Below, in pieces: positions 34,107-43,209 of a stretch of 64,000 bases of DNA. This DNA comes from JAEZJZ01 sp050949055 (GTDB taxonomy: Bacteria; Bacillota; UBA994; UBA5500), in assembly GCA_050949055.1 (NCBI GenBank), contig JBMNFA010000008.1, forward strand, positions 89,919 through 153,918, read 5' to 3'. The translations under genes and the position numbers were made by a program. Position 1 is the first letter of the stretch; every line of letters begins with the position of its first letter. The notes under the pieces are model-generated. The model worked only from the letters and a program-made list of their open reading frames with translations. It was not told the DNA's origin and made no database searches.

Positions 34107-35081
34107 ATGCTCTCCCCTGATCAACACTGCCTGCAGAGGTTATTCGCCGCACCCCTCCCTCCCCTGTTCCAGGGCAACCTGCTCCAGGGACGCTGGTGGC
34201 AAGGAGAACTGCTGCAAGGGGAACGAACGGTGGCTAGGGTGAGCGACGGGGTGATCGACTTCACCTTCGGGGCCGACTTCTGGCCCAAAGCCCAACTTCG
34301 CGCGTTGGATCAGCATCAGTCGATTGCGAACAACTGGCGGGGAGAGTGGGCCCACACGCTCTGCAGTGCTGCTCGCCAACGACTTTGCGAGCTGGCGATG
34401 GAGGCGGGAGGGCCGATTCTGGAGTTGGCCGCCGGCCCCGGCGGAGGCAACCTGTCGCCACTGCTGCACCACAGCCCAGAAGCGACCATCATCGTCAACG
34501 ACCTGGAAAGCCGTCTGCTCACCCGTTGGCAAAGCTGGCTATCAGACAACCACTTGGGTAGCAATGTGGTCTTTGCCGCCTTCGATGCCTGCCAGATGCC
34601 CCTGCGAGATAGCCAGATAGCCTGCATCTCCGGAGTGGGTGCCCTCGGCAGCTTGCTGGGTGATAACCTGCAGGCACTGAAGGAATGCCGGCGGGTTCTG
34701 CAGCCCCACGGCTGGCTGCTGCTCTCCGAGATGGTGCTGACGCCCATGTCGCTGGCCAGCTTGCCGGACGGCCTGCGGAGCAATTGGTCAAACCTGGCCT
34801 GGCTCATGGGACGCGGCCATCAGCTGCTGCAACAGGCAGGATTTTGCATCCGCGAACACCATGTTGAAGCTGGGCGGCCGCTGACGCTCGACCAGGATGG
34901 ATTGGCAGAAGAGGCTGCCGAGTATGGGCTGGCGCTAGCAGTGGATTATCATTACTTGGCCGCCCAATCGGCTGAAGACGATACTGAGCACAGGAACCGC
35001 CTGACCACGACAGGCGGTTCCTGTGCTTGCGATTGCACTTGCGCCGTGCTAGCTCAGCTCTCGATCAGTGAGAGCTGCTGA
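34107..35081 (+). CDS. Class I SAM-dependent methyltransferase, left copy
   Basis: About 324 residues. The SAM-binding motif I is ILELAAGPGGGNLSPLL, motif II is IIVNDLE, and post-I segments IACISGVGALGSLLG and CRRVLQPHGWLLLSEMV resemble Methyltransf_11/UbiE-type enzymes. Substrate unknown. The 3' end is odd: a 16-bp hairpin lies inside the last 30 codons and the frame runs 28 bp into the convergent Dam gene, so the functional C-terminus may be nearer 34990. The mirror copy is identical in sequence length and position. Confidence 0.75.
   Translation: MLSPDQHCLQRLFAAPLPPLFQGNLLQGRWWQGELLQGERTVARVSDGVIDFTFGADFWPKAQLRALDQHQSIANNWRGEWAHTLCSAARQRLCELAMEAGGPILELAAGPGGGNLSPLLHHSPEATIIVNDLESRLLTRWQSWLSDNHLGSNVVFAAFDACQMPLRDSQIACISGVGALGSLLGDNLQALKECRRVLQPHGWLLLSEMVLTPMSLASLPDGLRSNWSNLAWLMGRGHQLLQQAGFCIREHHVEAGRPLTLDQDGLAEEAAEYGLALAVDYHYLAAQSAEDDTEHRNRLTTTGGSCACDCTCAVLAQLSISESC
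34988..35026. terminator. Strong hairpin between convergent methyltransferase genes (left)
   Basis: Perfect 16-bp stem (GCACAGGAACCGCCTG and its complement) with a 7-nt loop, overlapping the end of the class I methyltransferase frame. Mirrored at 53151-53189. Confidence 0.7.
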
Positions 35082-35950
35082 CGTTCTCGCCGTGTGGCGG
35101 GGTGGTAGTTCATCACCAGCAACTCTTCCACCTTCCCCCGACCAGTGGCCCGGGAGTTGATCGCTCTGGGCACTGACACCGTGATGGTGGTTGCTGCGTA
35201 AGCTTCGTACAGGTCACGGATGAAAGGTGTGGCCGAATTGCTGAGCATGCAGTAGCAACCTTTGGCTGTCAGCCGATCAAACAAGCGCTTCAGTCGCCGC
35301 TGTTCTCGTTCCCCGAAACCAGTCAGATCGTATCCAGTGAAACTGGTATCCGACACCGGGTGGTATGGCGGATCGAAGTAGACGAAATCACCTGCCTGGG
35401 CTCGCCTGGCGATGCGGGCAAAGTCAGTGCAGTGAATCCTTACATCGTGCTCACGCAGGTACTGACCCACTGCCAGCAGTAGCTCTTGATCCAGTATCTT
35501 GGGGTTGGCATAGCGGCCAAACGGGACGTTAAACTGGCCCCGCGAGTTCACCCTGAACAGACCGTTGTAGCACGTCTTGTTCAGATAGATCACGCGCGCC
35601 GCTTTCTCCACCGCTGAAAGTCCCTTAAACGATGGAGAGCGATCAAGGCTGCGAATGCGGTAATAGCAGGTCTCATCATTTCGATGCTTGCCCAACACCT
35701 CGATCAGACTCTTGATCCTGCGCTCGTTTTTCAATACCTTGTAACAGTTGATTAACTCTCGACTGCGGTCATTGATCACAGCCCGTTCAGGCTGCAGCGC
35801 GAACAGCACCGCTCCTCCGCCAACAAAAGGCTCGTAATAGGTGCCAAACTCCGCTGGCGCATGGGCCAAGATCGTATGTGCCAGATACCTCTTGCCTCCC
35901 GCCCACTTCAAGAACGGTCTTAATGGCCGTTTGCCTGTCTGGGTTTGCAT
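35054..35950 (-). CDS. dam: Dam-family adenine-specific DNA methyltransferase, left copy
   Basis: About 298 residues. Motif I is YYEPFVGGGAVLF, the catalytic motif is FDPPYHPV, and FLKWAGGKRYL is at the N-terminus, the order typical of the D12/Dam class (m6A, often in GATC). No restriction endonuclease is adjacent, so it is a solitary methylase. The ATG at 35950 has AGGGGTGG ahead of it; a GTG three codons earlier is also in frame. Identical in length and position to the mirror copy at 52227-53123. Confidence 0.9.
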   Translation of the reverse strand: MQTQTGKRPLRPFLKWAGGKRYLAHTILAHAPAEFGTYYEPFVGGGAVLFALQPERAVINDRSRELINCYKVLKNERRIKSLIEVLGKHRNDETCYYRIRSLDRSPSFKGLSAVEKAARVIYLNKTCYNGLFRVNSRGQFNVPFGRYANPKILDQELLLAVGQYLREHDVRIHCTDFARIARRAQAGDFVYFDPPYHPVSDTSFTGYDLTGFGEREQRRLKRLFDRLTAKGCYCMLSNSATPFIRDLYEAYAATTITVSVPRAINSRATGRGKVEELLVMNYHPATRRERQQLSLIES

Positions 35951-36162
35951 CGCCACCACCCCTTACTGTCTATGTTTCGACAGAATCAGACAGTATCCCT
36001 TCAGAGAGTGAACTGGCGACTGTGATGTGCAGGCGGCCCATTGATGCCAGGGAGAATTGCTTGCAACCGAAAGCGCAAGGCCATCCATCCTAACCTTGTG
36101 CCCAAGTGTCTTCAATCGCGAATTACCACCACTCCTTGGTTGTCCTGCGCTGACGGATCGGA

Positions 36163-36402
36163 TCACTTGGCAGTGGACAGCAGCTGTCTGAGCTCATCCT
36201 TCTTTGGCAATCGACCGGAGACCTTGATCTCTCCGTCCACCGTCAAGGCGGGAGTGCGCATCACACCTGCGTTCATGATCTCCGCCATGTCATTGACATA
36301 GATCACCTCGTCGTTAGTCCCCAACTCCTGCACCACCTCTTTGGTCAAGGAGTAGAGGCGCTTGCACTTGGCACAGCCGGTTCCCAGCACTTTGATTTGC
36401 AT
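36163..36402 (-). CDS. Thioredoxin-like small protein with CxxC, left copy
   Basis: 79 residues, MQIKVLGTGCAKCKRLYSL: redox-active CAKC at residues 10-13, family of the TM0996/MTH895 small thioredoxins. It ends VSGRLPKKDELRQLL. It lies about 70 bp downstream of the ArsP-like permease and is probably co-transcribed; this trio (ArsR, permease, small thioredoxin) is common. AAGGAGGG precedes the ATG. Confidence 0.9.
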   Translation of the reverse strand: MQIKVLGTGCAKCKRLYSLTKEVVQELGTNDEVIYVNDMAEIMNAGVMRTPALTVDGEIKVSGRLPKKDELRQLLSTAK

Positions 36403-36472
36403 GTGGATAAACCCTCCTTCCAAACTAGCCCGCCCAAGGCGGACGATCGGACGCAAACAACTGTTGTTGAAG

Positions 36473-37489
36473 CTACGTCAACAGCGGAGTTAGCCAATCA
36501 AACAGATACCCGATCAAGATTATTCCTCCCATGACGATGGCGATGAATGTACCCAGCAGCTTTGGTTTCACAGCCTTGCTGAGCATGACCAACGATGGCA
36601 GAGAGAGGGTGGTAACAGCCATCATGAAGGCCATGATAGTGCCTGCGCCCACTCCCTTGGCGAACAGCGCCTCAGCCACGGGGATGGTACCGAAGATATC
36701 GGCATACATTGGAGCACCTAAGATTGTGGCTATCACCACGGACAATGGATTACCGCTGCCTAAGACAGCGTGGATCCAAGACTCTGGTATCCAATTGTGA
36801 ATAGCGGCACCGATGCCTACGCCTACTAGAATGTACGGCCATACCCGACCGAAGATCTCCTGTACCTGTCCAGCTGCAAAACTAAGCCTCTCCTGGGAAG
36901 ACAGAACGAACTCATCGGCCGCGGCTTCCTGACCTGTCCGCACGCCCCCTTGGGTGATGAAGTCGGCGATCTGGTCTTCCAGGCGCAGCCTGCCGATGAT
37001 CGTCCCTCCCACTACCGCCAATACCAAGCCCACCATAAGATAAGAAATGGCGATACCGACGCCAAACACGTCTATCAGAAGTAATAGAGCAGCAAAGTCC
37101 ACCAAAGGAGAAGAAATCAAAAAGGAAAAGGTCACAGACAGAGGCAAGCCCGCCTGCGTAAACCCAATGAAGATGGGTATGCTGGAGCAGGCACAGAAAG
37201 GCGTTGCCGTGCCCAACAGAGCACCAAGGGTATTTCCCTGGAGCCCCCTGATGCGACCGAGAATCCGCTTGGTCCGCTCAGGTGGGAAGTAGCTCTGAAC
37301 ATAGGAGATAGCGAAGATCATCACCGATAGCAGGATGAAAATCTTGATTGTATCGTAGATGAAGAAGTGGATGCTGCTCCCCACCCTGGTGCTAGTATCC
37401 ACTCCCAGGCTCTGCAAGAGCCAAGTAACAGCATCCACCAGCCACTTCATCTTCAACAGCTGGTCATTTAGCCAAGCAAATACGCTCAT
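36473..37489 (-). CDS. ArsP/DUF318-family permease, left copy
   Basis: 338 residues with about eight membrane segments. The family motif TPFCACSSIPIFIGFTQAGLP is present, and a large cytoplasmic loop (about 170-215) separates the halves. ArsP members export trivalent organoarsenicals; other DUF318 members handle different metals or thiols. The start overlaps the arsR stop by 4 bp (ATGA), so regulator and permease are one transcript. Substrate identity is inference. Confidence 0.85.
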   Translation of the reverse strand: MSVFAWLNDQLLKMKWLVDAVTWLLQSLGVDTSTRVGSSIHFFIYDTIKIFILLSVMIFAISYVQSYFPPERTKRILGRIRGLQGNTLGALLGTATPFCACSSIPIFIGFTQAGLPLSVTFSFLISSPLVDFAALLLLIDVFGVGIAISYLMVGLVLAVVGGTIIGRLRLEDQIADFITQGGVRTGQEAAADEFVLSSQERLSFAAGQVQEIFGRVWPYILVGVGIGAAIHNWIPESWIHAVLGSGNPLSVVIATILGAPMYADIFGTIPVAEALFAKGVGAGTIMAFMMAVTTLSLPSLVMLSKAVKPKLLGTFIAIVMGGIILIGYLFDWLTPLLT

Positions 37490-37827
37490 TTGCTCTCGCC
37501 TCCTACGCTATCGCTTGTGGACAAGGAACGTTGCGTTTCCTCAAGCTGCAGTAGCAGCAAGCGTTCCGCGCAGCCGATCAACTGCGCAACCTCGGGATAC
37601 CGCAAACGATAGTACACACTCAGCCCCTCCTTACGACTCTGCAGCAAGCCTGCTCGACGCAACAAAGCCAAGTGTTGACTGATGTTCGACTGATTCCCCT
37701 GACCCACTTGTTCCACCAGCTCACATACACACCGTTCGCCATCCTTAAGCATGGTCACTATTGCCAACCGAGTGGAGTGCCCCAAGGCTTTGAAGACTCC
37801 GGCTATCAGCTGCTGCCTGTTCTTCAT
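37486..37827 (-). CDS. ArsR/SmtB-family repressor, left copy
   Basis: 113 residues. The winged HTH has QSNISQHLALLRRAGLL as recognition region, with CVCELV in helix alpha3, the metalloid/metal ligand position of ArsR-type sensors. It is transcribed first in the arsR-permease-thioredoxin operon, and a palindromic operator lies 21-38 bp before its start. Probably derepressed by As(III)-like or soft-metal ligands. Confidence 0.92.
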   Translation of the reverse strand: MKNRQQLIAGVFKALGHSTRLAIVTMLKDGERCVCELVEQVGQGNQSNISQHLALLRRAGLLQSRKEGLSVYYRLRYPEVAQLIGCAERLLLLQLEETQRSLSTSDSVGGESK

Positions 37828-37847
37828 CTTCTGCCTCCCAGTATATT

Positions 37848-37865
37848 AGTAAAATCTAATTTACT
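37848..37865. promoter_or_regulatory. ArsR operator (left)
   Basis: AGTAAA-N6-TTTACT, a perfect 6-bp inverted repeat in an AT-rich stretch just before arsR, typical of ArsR-family operators. Identical at 50312-50329. Confidence 0.65.
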
Positions 37866-38110
37866 GAAATTATATGCGCCCAAAGGCACGCAGTCAAGCC
37901 AAATCAACGGCAGGACTTGGCCTTTATGCATGAATCCCACTGCTAGGTCACAGGCTGAAAGGGAACAAACTATATACGTTCAGCGTCAATTGGATCGTTA
38001 ACCGGGAAGTCGTTAAGACAATGTTAATAAATCCCACGGTCAATTCTTCAGGCATTTCCTTTATGCTAGTAACAGACGCGCTAAACGCTTATTGACAACA
38101 GGAGGATTCG

Positions 38111-38779
38111 ATGCACAAGTCCAAGCGCTACCTTATCCAATTGATCTCAGCCATATTGTTCGTTTATCTAGTCTGGAAGTACGGCCCGGAGGTCTACCAA
38201 GTCTATAGCGACCGCAATCTGTTGAACAGCTATCTGCAGCAAGCAGGGGTGTGGGCACCGGCAGTGTTCGTGCTGCTGACCGCGGCCCAAGTGATCGCCG
38301 CGCCCATCCCCGCAATGGCTTTGGGGGTGGCCGGAGGTTTCATTTTTGGACTGCTTCCTGGTTTCCTGCTCAGCCTGCTTGGTCTGTTCATCGGCTCGAT
38401 GCTGGCCTTTGGGTTGGCTAAGTGGTTCGGCCAGCCGCTGGTACAACGGCTGATTGGCGCGGAGACTTACGCCAAGTTTGAGCCCATGATGCGCGGCAAA
38501 GGGCTGGTCGCCCTCATCGTACTGTTCTTGCTACCCTTCATGCCCGATGATGCACTCTGTTTTCTGGCCGCACTGACGCCGATGCGCGCCCGCGTCTTCG
38601 CGCTCTTGGTGCTGTTCTGTCGCACCCCTGGCATCTTGGTCTCGTCCCTGACCGGGTCCGGTGTCATCACCCTCCCCTGGTACGGCTGGGCGCTGGTGGG
38701 CGCAGCATCCTTGGTCTTGCTCTACTTCAGCTGGCGCCACCGCAAGACCCTGGAGAAATGGCTATCACACCTAGTGTGA
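38111..38779 (+). CDS. TVP38/TMEM64 (DedA/VTT superfamily) membrane protein, left intact copy
   Basis: 222 residues. VTT-domain signatures are APIPAMALGVAGGFIFG, GSMLAFGLAKWFGQPLV and FLLPFMPDDALCFLAAL. DedA-superfamily proteins move polyprenyl phosphate or other lipids across the membrane. ACAGGAGG precedes the ATG. Divergent from arsR. A short hairpin (ATCACAC CTA GTGTGAT, from 38764) ends the gene. The right copy is interrupted by two +1 frameshifts. Confidence 0.88.
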   Translation: MHKSKRYLIQLISAILFVYLVWKYGPEVYQVYSDRNLLNSYLQQAGVWAPAVFVLLTAAQVIAAPIPAMALGVAGGFIFGLLPGFLLSLLGLFIGSMLAFGLAKWFGQPLVQRLIGAETYAKFEPMMRGKGLVALIVLFLLPFMPDDALCFLAALTPMRARVFALLVLFCRTPGILVSSLTGSGVITLPWYGWALVGAASLVLLYFSWRHRKTLEKWLSHLV

Positions 38780-38789
38780 TGCTGCAACT

Positions 38790-38827
38790 GGACATGGGGA
38801 CGGTTCTGGTGTCCGGCGCGCCGGACA
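38790..38827. repeat. Half of a GGGGACGGTTCT palindrome, cut by IS3 (left)
   Basis: GGACATGGGGACGGTTCTGG, then TGTCC-GGCGCGCC-GGACA; the other arm is missing because IS3 begins at 38828. Inner loop GGCGCGCC. Confidence 0.85.
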
Positions 38828-38990
38828 TGAGGTGCCCCCTGTCGAGTTGACAAACGAAATAATGAAAGCGTTTGCTCCTTAGGAATGACCCTGAGGAGCC
38901 TTCTTTCTTGGGATGTCTTAAGCAATACAGCCAATGGTTGCTGGCCACGGCTCTCCCTGTCGGAGCCCTGAGCAGTACCACAGGGTGAGT

Positions 38991-39098
38991 CCCTTGACCC
39001 CTGTGCTACAATTTTGTGCGCAGAGGGGCGATGAGGTATCTGCTGTGCTCTCCCTGCCATCGCCCCTCGCACCCTCGTTAAGCACAGGGAGTCAAGGG
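38991..39098 (-). ncRNA. Structured non-coding tail of the IS3 element (left copy)
   Basis: Mirror of 49060-49167: nested stems CCCTTGAC(T)CCCTGTGCT / AGCACAGGGGTCAAGGG and GCGAGGGGCGATG / CATCGCCCCTCTGCGC, between the orfB stop and the terminal repeat. Confidence 0.45.
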
Positions 39099-39774
39099 CG
39101 ATTTATGCACACATTCTGTACTCCATCGGGGTCAGACCAGAAAACTTCCTTTGCGGTCGTTCTTCGTTGTAGAAGCGTATATAGTCACTTACGTCGGCTA
39201 CCAGATCTTCGTAGCTCTCGTAATACTTTCTTAGGTTGTAGCGCTCTGCTTTGAGCTTGCCCCAAAAGCCTTCCATGGGGCCATTGTCAATGCAGCGGCT
39301 TACTCTTGACATGCTTTGGATCATGCCCTGATTCGTGATAATCTTGGCAAAACCATAGGAAGTATATTGGAAGCCTCTATCGCTGTGAATGAGGGGCTGT
39401 GCTTCTGGATTGGCCTTCAAGGCTGCCTGCAATGTGCTAAAGACAAGCTTGTTGTTATTCCTCTTACCAATGACATAGGCAACAATACTGTTGTCGTAAA
39501 GGTCGAGAATGGCGCTCAGGTATGCTTTCTGGCCGTCGCCATACTTGAACTCGGTTACATCTGTAAGCCATTTCTGGTTCTTCTGTGAATGTCAATCTGA
39601 ATTTGATCCACGTGACATTCTGAATTTGATCCACTTATGACATTTTGAAACTGAGCCACCTCAGGTTAAGCTCAGTGAGTTAACGACTGTTCAGATGTCA
39701 AAGTGCGTCTTGGTTCGATCACCTCCCCTTGGATGAGGGCAGGGTTCCCTCCCCCGAGGGGGAGGGAAAAAATG

Positions 39775-40539
39775 CTAGTCTTCCCCCAAGAATTGGTTTG
39801 CTTGCGCTAGCCGTTGCTTCAACCGGTACGAAGAACCGTTCGTGTCGATGATGTGCGACTTATGAGTCATGCGGTCTACCGTTGCTGCTGTCAACATGGG
39901 GTCGCCGAATATCTCTGTCCATTTAGAGAACTCCAGGTTAGTGGTGACGATGACGCTGCCGCGCTCATTACGTGCCGAAAGGATTTGAAAGAGTAGCTCG
40001 GCACTTGGCCGACTGAAAGTTAGGTAGGATAGCTCGTCAAGCACAAGTAGCTGCACTTTGTTTAACTGTCGCTCCAGACGGGATAACCGTTTTTGTTCCT
40101 GTGCTTCCAGAAGATCGTTGACAAGGGCAGCTGCTGTATAGAAGCGAACGCGGTAGCCCTTCTTGCAGGCCATCAGCGCCAGGCCGGTGCTAAGATGCGT
40201 CTTTCCAGTGCCAGGATTTCCAATAAATACTATGTTTTCCTGCTTGTCAATGAAGTTGCATTCCGCCAAGTGCCAGATTAGCGCTGGGTCTATGTCTGGT
40301 AGGTTGCTGAACTCAAAGGTGTCCAGGGTCTTCATGCTGGGGAATTTGGCTTGGCGAATACGTTGTTTACGCTGGTTCTCTTGTCTACTGTGTATCTCGG
40401 TCTTCATCATCCGGATTAGAAACTCTTCATAGCCAAAACCATTCTGCTCAGCTTCGCGTGCAATCTGTTCATACCGTGCGAAGCTAGGTAGCCGCAACTC
40501 CTTAGCATAGATCTTGATCAAGCTCTTGCGCTCATCCAT
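39775..40539 (-). CDS. istB: IS21 helper ATPase IstB
   Basis: 254 residues, AAA+ DnaA-like. Walker A GNPGTGKTH, Walker B LLVLDELSYL, sensor VTTNLEFSKW. Remodels target DNA for IstA. Its start overlaps the istA stop by 8 bp. Confidence 0.95.
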   Translation of the reverse strand: MDERKSLIKIYAKELRLPSFARYEQIAREAEQNGFGYEEFLIRMMKTEIHSRQENQRKQRIRQAKFPSMKTLDTFEFSNLPDIDPALIWHLAECNFIDKQENIVFIGNPGTGKTHLSTGLALMACKKGYRVRFYTAAALVNDLLEAQEQKRLSRLERQLNKVQLLVLDELSYLTFSRPSAELLFQILSARNERGSVIVTTNLEFSKWTEIFGDPMLTAATVDRMTHKSHIIDTNGSSYRLKQRLAQANQFLGED

Positions 40540-41998
40540 TGTTGGCAGCCCCCTTGCAGAGCGTATCGTACTGGCTCAGGTCGACTGCTTTTACGGTGGG
40601 GAGCAAGGGGTCTACGGGGATAGTTGGGGTATGAGTTGTCGGGTTCTGATCTTGTAGTAACTGAAAACGTACAGCTTCATAGGTATACTGCTCATTGCCT
40701 GCTGCTCGTTCAATTGCGCTCATAACAGCAGCTTGGCCATGGTCCACCGCTAGTTTTAGGACAGCCACGAAATCTTTGTCGGGCAGCCTCTCTCCAAAGG
40801 CACGAATGCGCTTATCCACATCACGTTTCACTGGCGCGGCATCACGCACTGCTCGCGTTTTCCTTTCCAGCACTGGGATGTAGTGCTCAATTCTGTACTC
40901 AACGTGGTTCTGCTCATACGACCGTTGATGTTGGGCTACTTTTTCGCCTTTGTGCCAGACTTCAACGCGGAGAGGATAGGCCTTTACGGTAAGTACTTGT
41001 CCGGCGAGCCTGGCGGGCACTGAATAATAGATCTTGTCGTAGCGTACGAGGGCATGGCGGTTCACCTTGGCTGTGACGGTCATGGCCGGGTCAAATCTCT
41101 TCTGGGGTAGGGACAACATATGCTTCTGCTCAACCAATAGCATTTTGCCTACCGGTTCCGGCCGGCTTTGGATTTTGTGATCTAAGTATGCTTCGCAATA
41201 CCGATGGAGCGTCTCGTTCAACTCAGCAAATGAGGCCACCTTGGGCATCGGCGCCATGACGTTTCTGCGGCATAGCGACACCAGGTTTTCCACTAAACCT
41301 TTTTCATTGCCAGAACGAGGGTTGCAGAATCTGGTGCTAAACACATGATGAGCTCTTAGCAGTTTAAAGGGTGCCTGCTCTTCCTTAACATGTTTTCCCC
41401 AGCCTTCTTTGACAGCTGTTCTCAGGTTGTCATAGATCAGCGTCCGAGGCACGCCAGAGAAGAATTCAAAGGCTTGTACGTGCCCCTCCAAGAATGATTC
41501 GTAACGTTGGGTTGGGAACGCCATGACAAAGATGCTGCCGCTATTGCAGAGGCGCATACAGAAGAGCTCAACTTTGGTCTTCTTCCCGCCGATGTAGGCC
41601 CAAGCCGAACCCCAGTCCACCTGGGCAGCTTGTCCGGGATCAAACTGCAAAGGTATGTACACCTGGCTGGTGCCCTTCAACTCACGAACCAAGGCTCTGA
41701 CTGTGGAATACGCCCCCTGGAAGCCGTGTTCAACGCGGAGCCTGTCCCAGATACGCTTGGCATGTTGTTTCTGCTTAGCTGGAGCGCCGTCATTCTCCGC
41801 TAAGTAACCAAGAACAATACCCCGTACCGGTTCTGTCACTGGCGATTTTCTCTCTGTTGGCTTCCGTTCGCCTGGCATGGCGGCTCCAGCCTTGTACTTC
41901 CTCACAGTGTTGCGCGAGATACCCAGCAGTCTTGCAATCGCTCTCTCAGACAGCCCTTCTTCTTCGTGGTAGCGTCTGATATCCTTATATAGATCCAT
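40532..41998 (-). CDS. istA: IS21 transposase IstA
   Basis: About 488 residues. N-terminal HTH (GLSERAIARLLGISRNTVRKYK), DDE catalytic core (VDWGSAWAYIGGKKTKVELF, LIYDNLRTAV, NEKGLVENLV) and C-terminal Mu-type beta-barrel (HALVRYDKIYYSVP). The ATG at 41998 follows GAGGAG; the frame extends three codons further. Confidence 0.94.
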   Translation of the reverse strand: MDLYKDIRRYHEEEGLSERAIARLLGISRNTVRKYKAGAAMPGERKPTERKSPVTEPVRGIVLGYLAENDGAPAKQKQHAKRIWDRLRVEHGFQGAYSTVRALVRELKGTSQVYIPLQFDPGQAAQVDWGSAWAYIGGKKTKVELFCMRLCNSGSIFVMAFPTQRYESFLEGHVQAFEFFSGVPRTLIYDNLRTAVKEGWGKHVKEEQAPFKLLRAHHVFSTRFCNPRSGNEKGLVENLVSLCRRNVMAPMPKVASFAELNETLHRYCEAYLDHKIQSRPEPVGKMLLVEQKHMLSLPQKRFDPAMTVTAKVNRHALVRYDKIYYSVPARLAGQVLTVKAYPLRVEVWHKGEKVAQHQRSYEQNHVEYRIEHYIPVLERKTRAVRDAAPVKRDVDKRIRAFGERLPDKDFVAVLKLAVDHGQAAVMSAIERAAGNEQYTYEAVRFQLLQDQNPTTHTPTIPVDPLLPTVKAVDLSQYDTLCKGAANNG

Positions 41999-42531
41999 CT
42001 CGATCACTCCTCATGCCCCCTATGCTATGAAGTCTTGTCAACCTCAAGCATACTAGGGTTTGTGGTCGAGGTGGCTCAATTTCTAAATATCATTTGTGAC
42101 CAAAATGGATCACTTTCAGTCTGTCATATACATCTTCCTCAAAGCTGTGAACTTTCTGTTCAGCAGGTTCTCAGCAACATGTCCAGGCGAAGACTTTTTG
42201 TATTGTCTGCGTTTCTTTCGAGTGACCGATTTCAGACCCATCAGTCGCATCAACCGATAGATTCGTTTAAGGTTGTACGTTGCCTGTAGCCTCCGGTTCA
42301 CGACCAGTTGCATCATCCTGTAGCCGTAGATACCCTTGACCTCCAGGTAGATACCAGCTATTGTGTCAGCGATTAACTCGTTTGTCCGCTCTCGCTCACT
42401 TGGTTCCTTCTTCAAATAATTGTAGTGCGCCTGGCGGCTGATGTTGGCAACCCTGCATAACTCAGAGATAGAGTGGCCTTTGCTGTGCAGTTCGTGGATT
42501 GCCTGATGGAGTTTAAATCGTGGAACTCGGC

Positions 42532-43209
42532 CTAGCGATACCTCTTCTCGAGTTCCTCCAATTTTTTTAGGAATGCGTTCTCCACGCTCAGTCTGCGAAC
42601 TTCCTTCTGCAGATTACGAAGCTCAATCTTCAGCCGATCGGCCTCTGTCAACTCAGTTTCTTCTTTGGCTTTGCCTCGGCGGTCAACAAGTGCCTTCTCT
42701 CCGCCTTTGTTATACTTACTAACCCAAGAGTGAACCTGCTGGTAGCTGACCTTATAGAGCTCCGCTGCCTCCCGGTAGTTACAGTCATTGGCTATACAAT
42801 GTTGGACAATCTCTATACGCTCATCGTAGGTGGTTCTCCGCCCTTTGTTCATGTCTCTGGATTCCCCTCCTGGAGAAGACTTGAGTTCTTCTCCTTGAGT
42901 ATACTTGAAAATCCAGCGCCGAAGTTGCGTTTCCTCCCTTATGCCGTACCTAAGGCAGATGTCCATTTGAGAGCCTTCTCCCGTCAGGTAGGCTTGTACA
43001 GCTTGCATCTTAAGCTCAGCAGGATAATGATTACTACTCAATTGCCCGACCAGGGAGTCTATACCATATTCCTGTAACCTAATACGCCATCGACGTATTG
43101 TACTCTTGCCTACGTTGAACCTGGAAACTGCCTCTTTGACTGGATGCCCTTCATCAATCCATGCAAGTATTCGTAGCTTCTCTCCCAAAGTGAACTTGCG
43201 TCCGGACAA
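42532..43209 (-). CDS. IS3 orfA (left copy)
   Basis: About 225 residues from a TTG at 43209 that follows a G-run; translation-identical to the right copy. Two helix-turn-helix domains (GHPVKEAVSRFNVGKSTIRR and NYREAAELYKVSYQQVHSWV) and a C-terminal leucine zipper (LRNLQKEVRRLSVENAFLKK). It ends after the A7 slippery site. With orfB interrupted, this copy makes no full transposase. Confidence 0.9.
   Translation of the reverse strand: MSGRKFTLGEKLRILAWIDEGHPVKEAVSRFNVGKSTIRRWRIRLQEYGIDSLVGQLSSNHYPAELKMQAVQAYLTGEGSQMDICLRYGIREETQLRRWIFKYTQGEELKSSPGGESRDMNKGRRTTYDERIEIVQHCIANDCNYREAAELYKVSYQQVHSWVSKYNKGGEKALVDRRGKAKEETELTEADRLKIELRNLQKEVRRLSVENAFLKKLEELEKRYR

Larger units (their letters stand above)
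39584..42132 (-). mobile_element. IS21-family element inserted in the left IS3
   Basis: 2549 bp. The ends are TGTGAATGTCA and (minus strand) TGTATATGACA, with repeated GATCCA/GAGCCACCTC end motifs (multiple transposase-binding repeats). The 5-bp target duplication TCTTC lies at 39579-39583 and 42133-42137. Removing it with one duplication restores the IS3 orfB frame found in the right arm, so this insertion is younger than the IS3 pair. Confidence 0.95.
39103..42568 (-). pseudogene. IS3 orfB transposase, interrupted by IS21
   Basis: The N-terminal part lies at 42138-42568 in the -1 frame relative to orfA and stops just inside IS21 (ends ALRKMYMTD). The C-terminal DDE half is at 39103-39578 (HSDRGFQYTS, EGFWGKLKAERYN). 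The intact copy is at 48144-49055. Confidence 0.9.

Noticed and set aside
36473..37489. Firm arsenite-efflux (ArsB/Acr3) call
   Set aside because: The CACSSIP motif and topology are of the ArsP/DUF318 family, not ArsB or Acr3.
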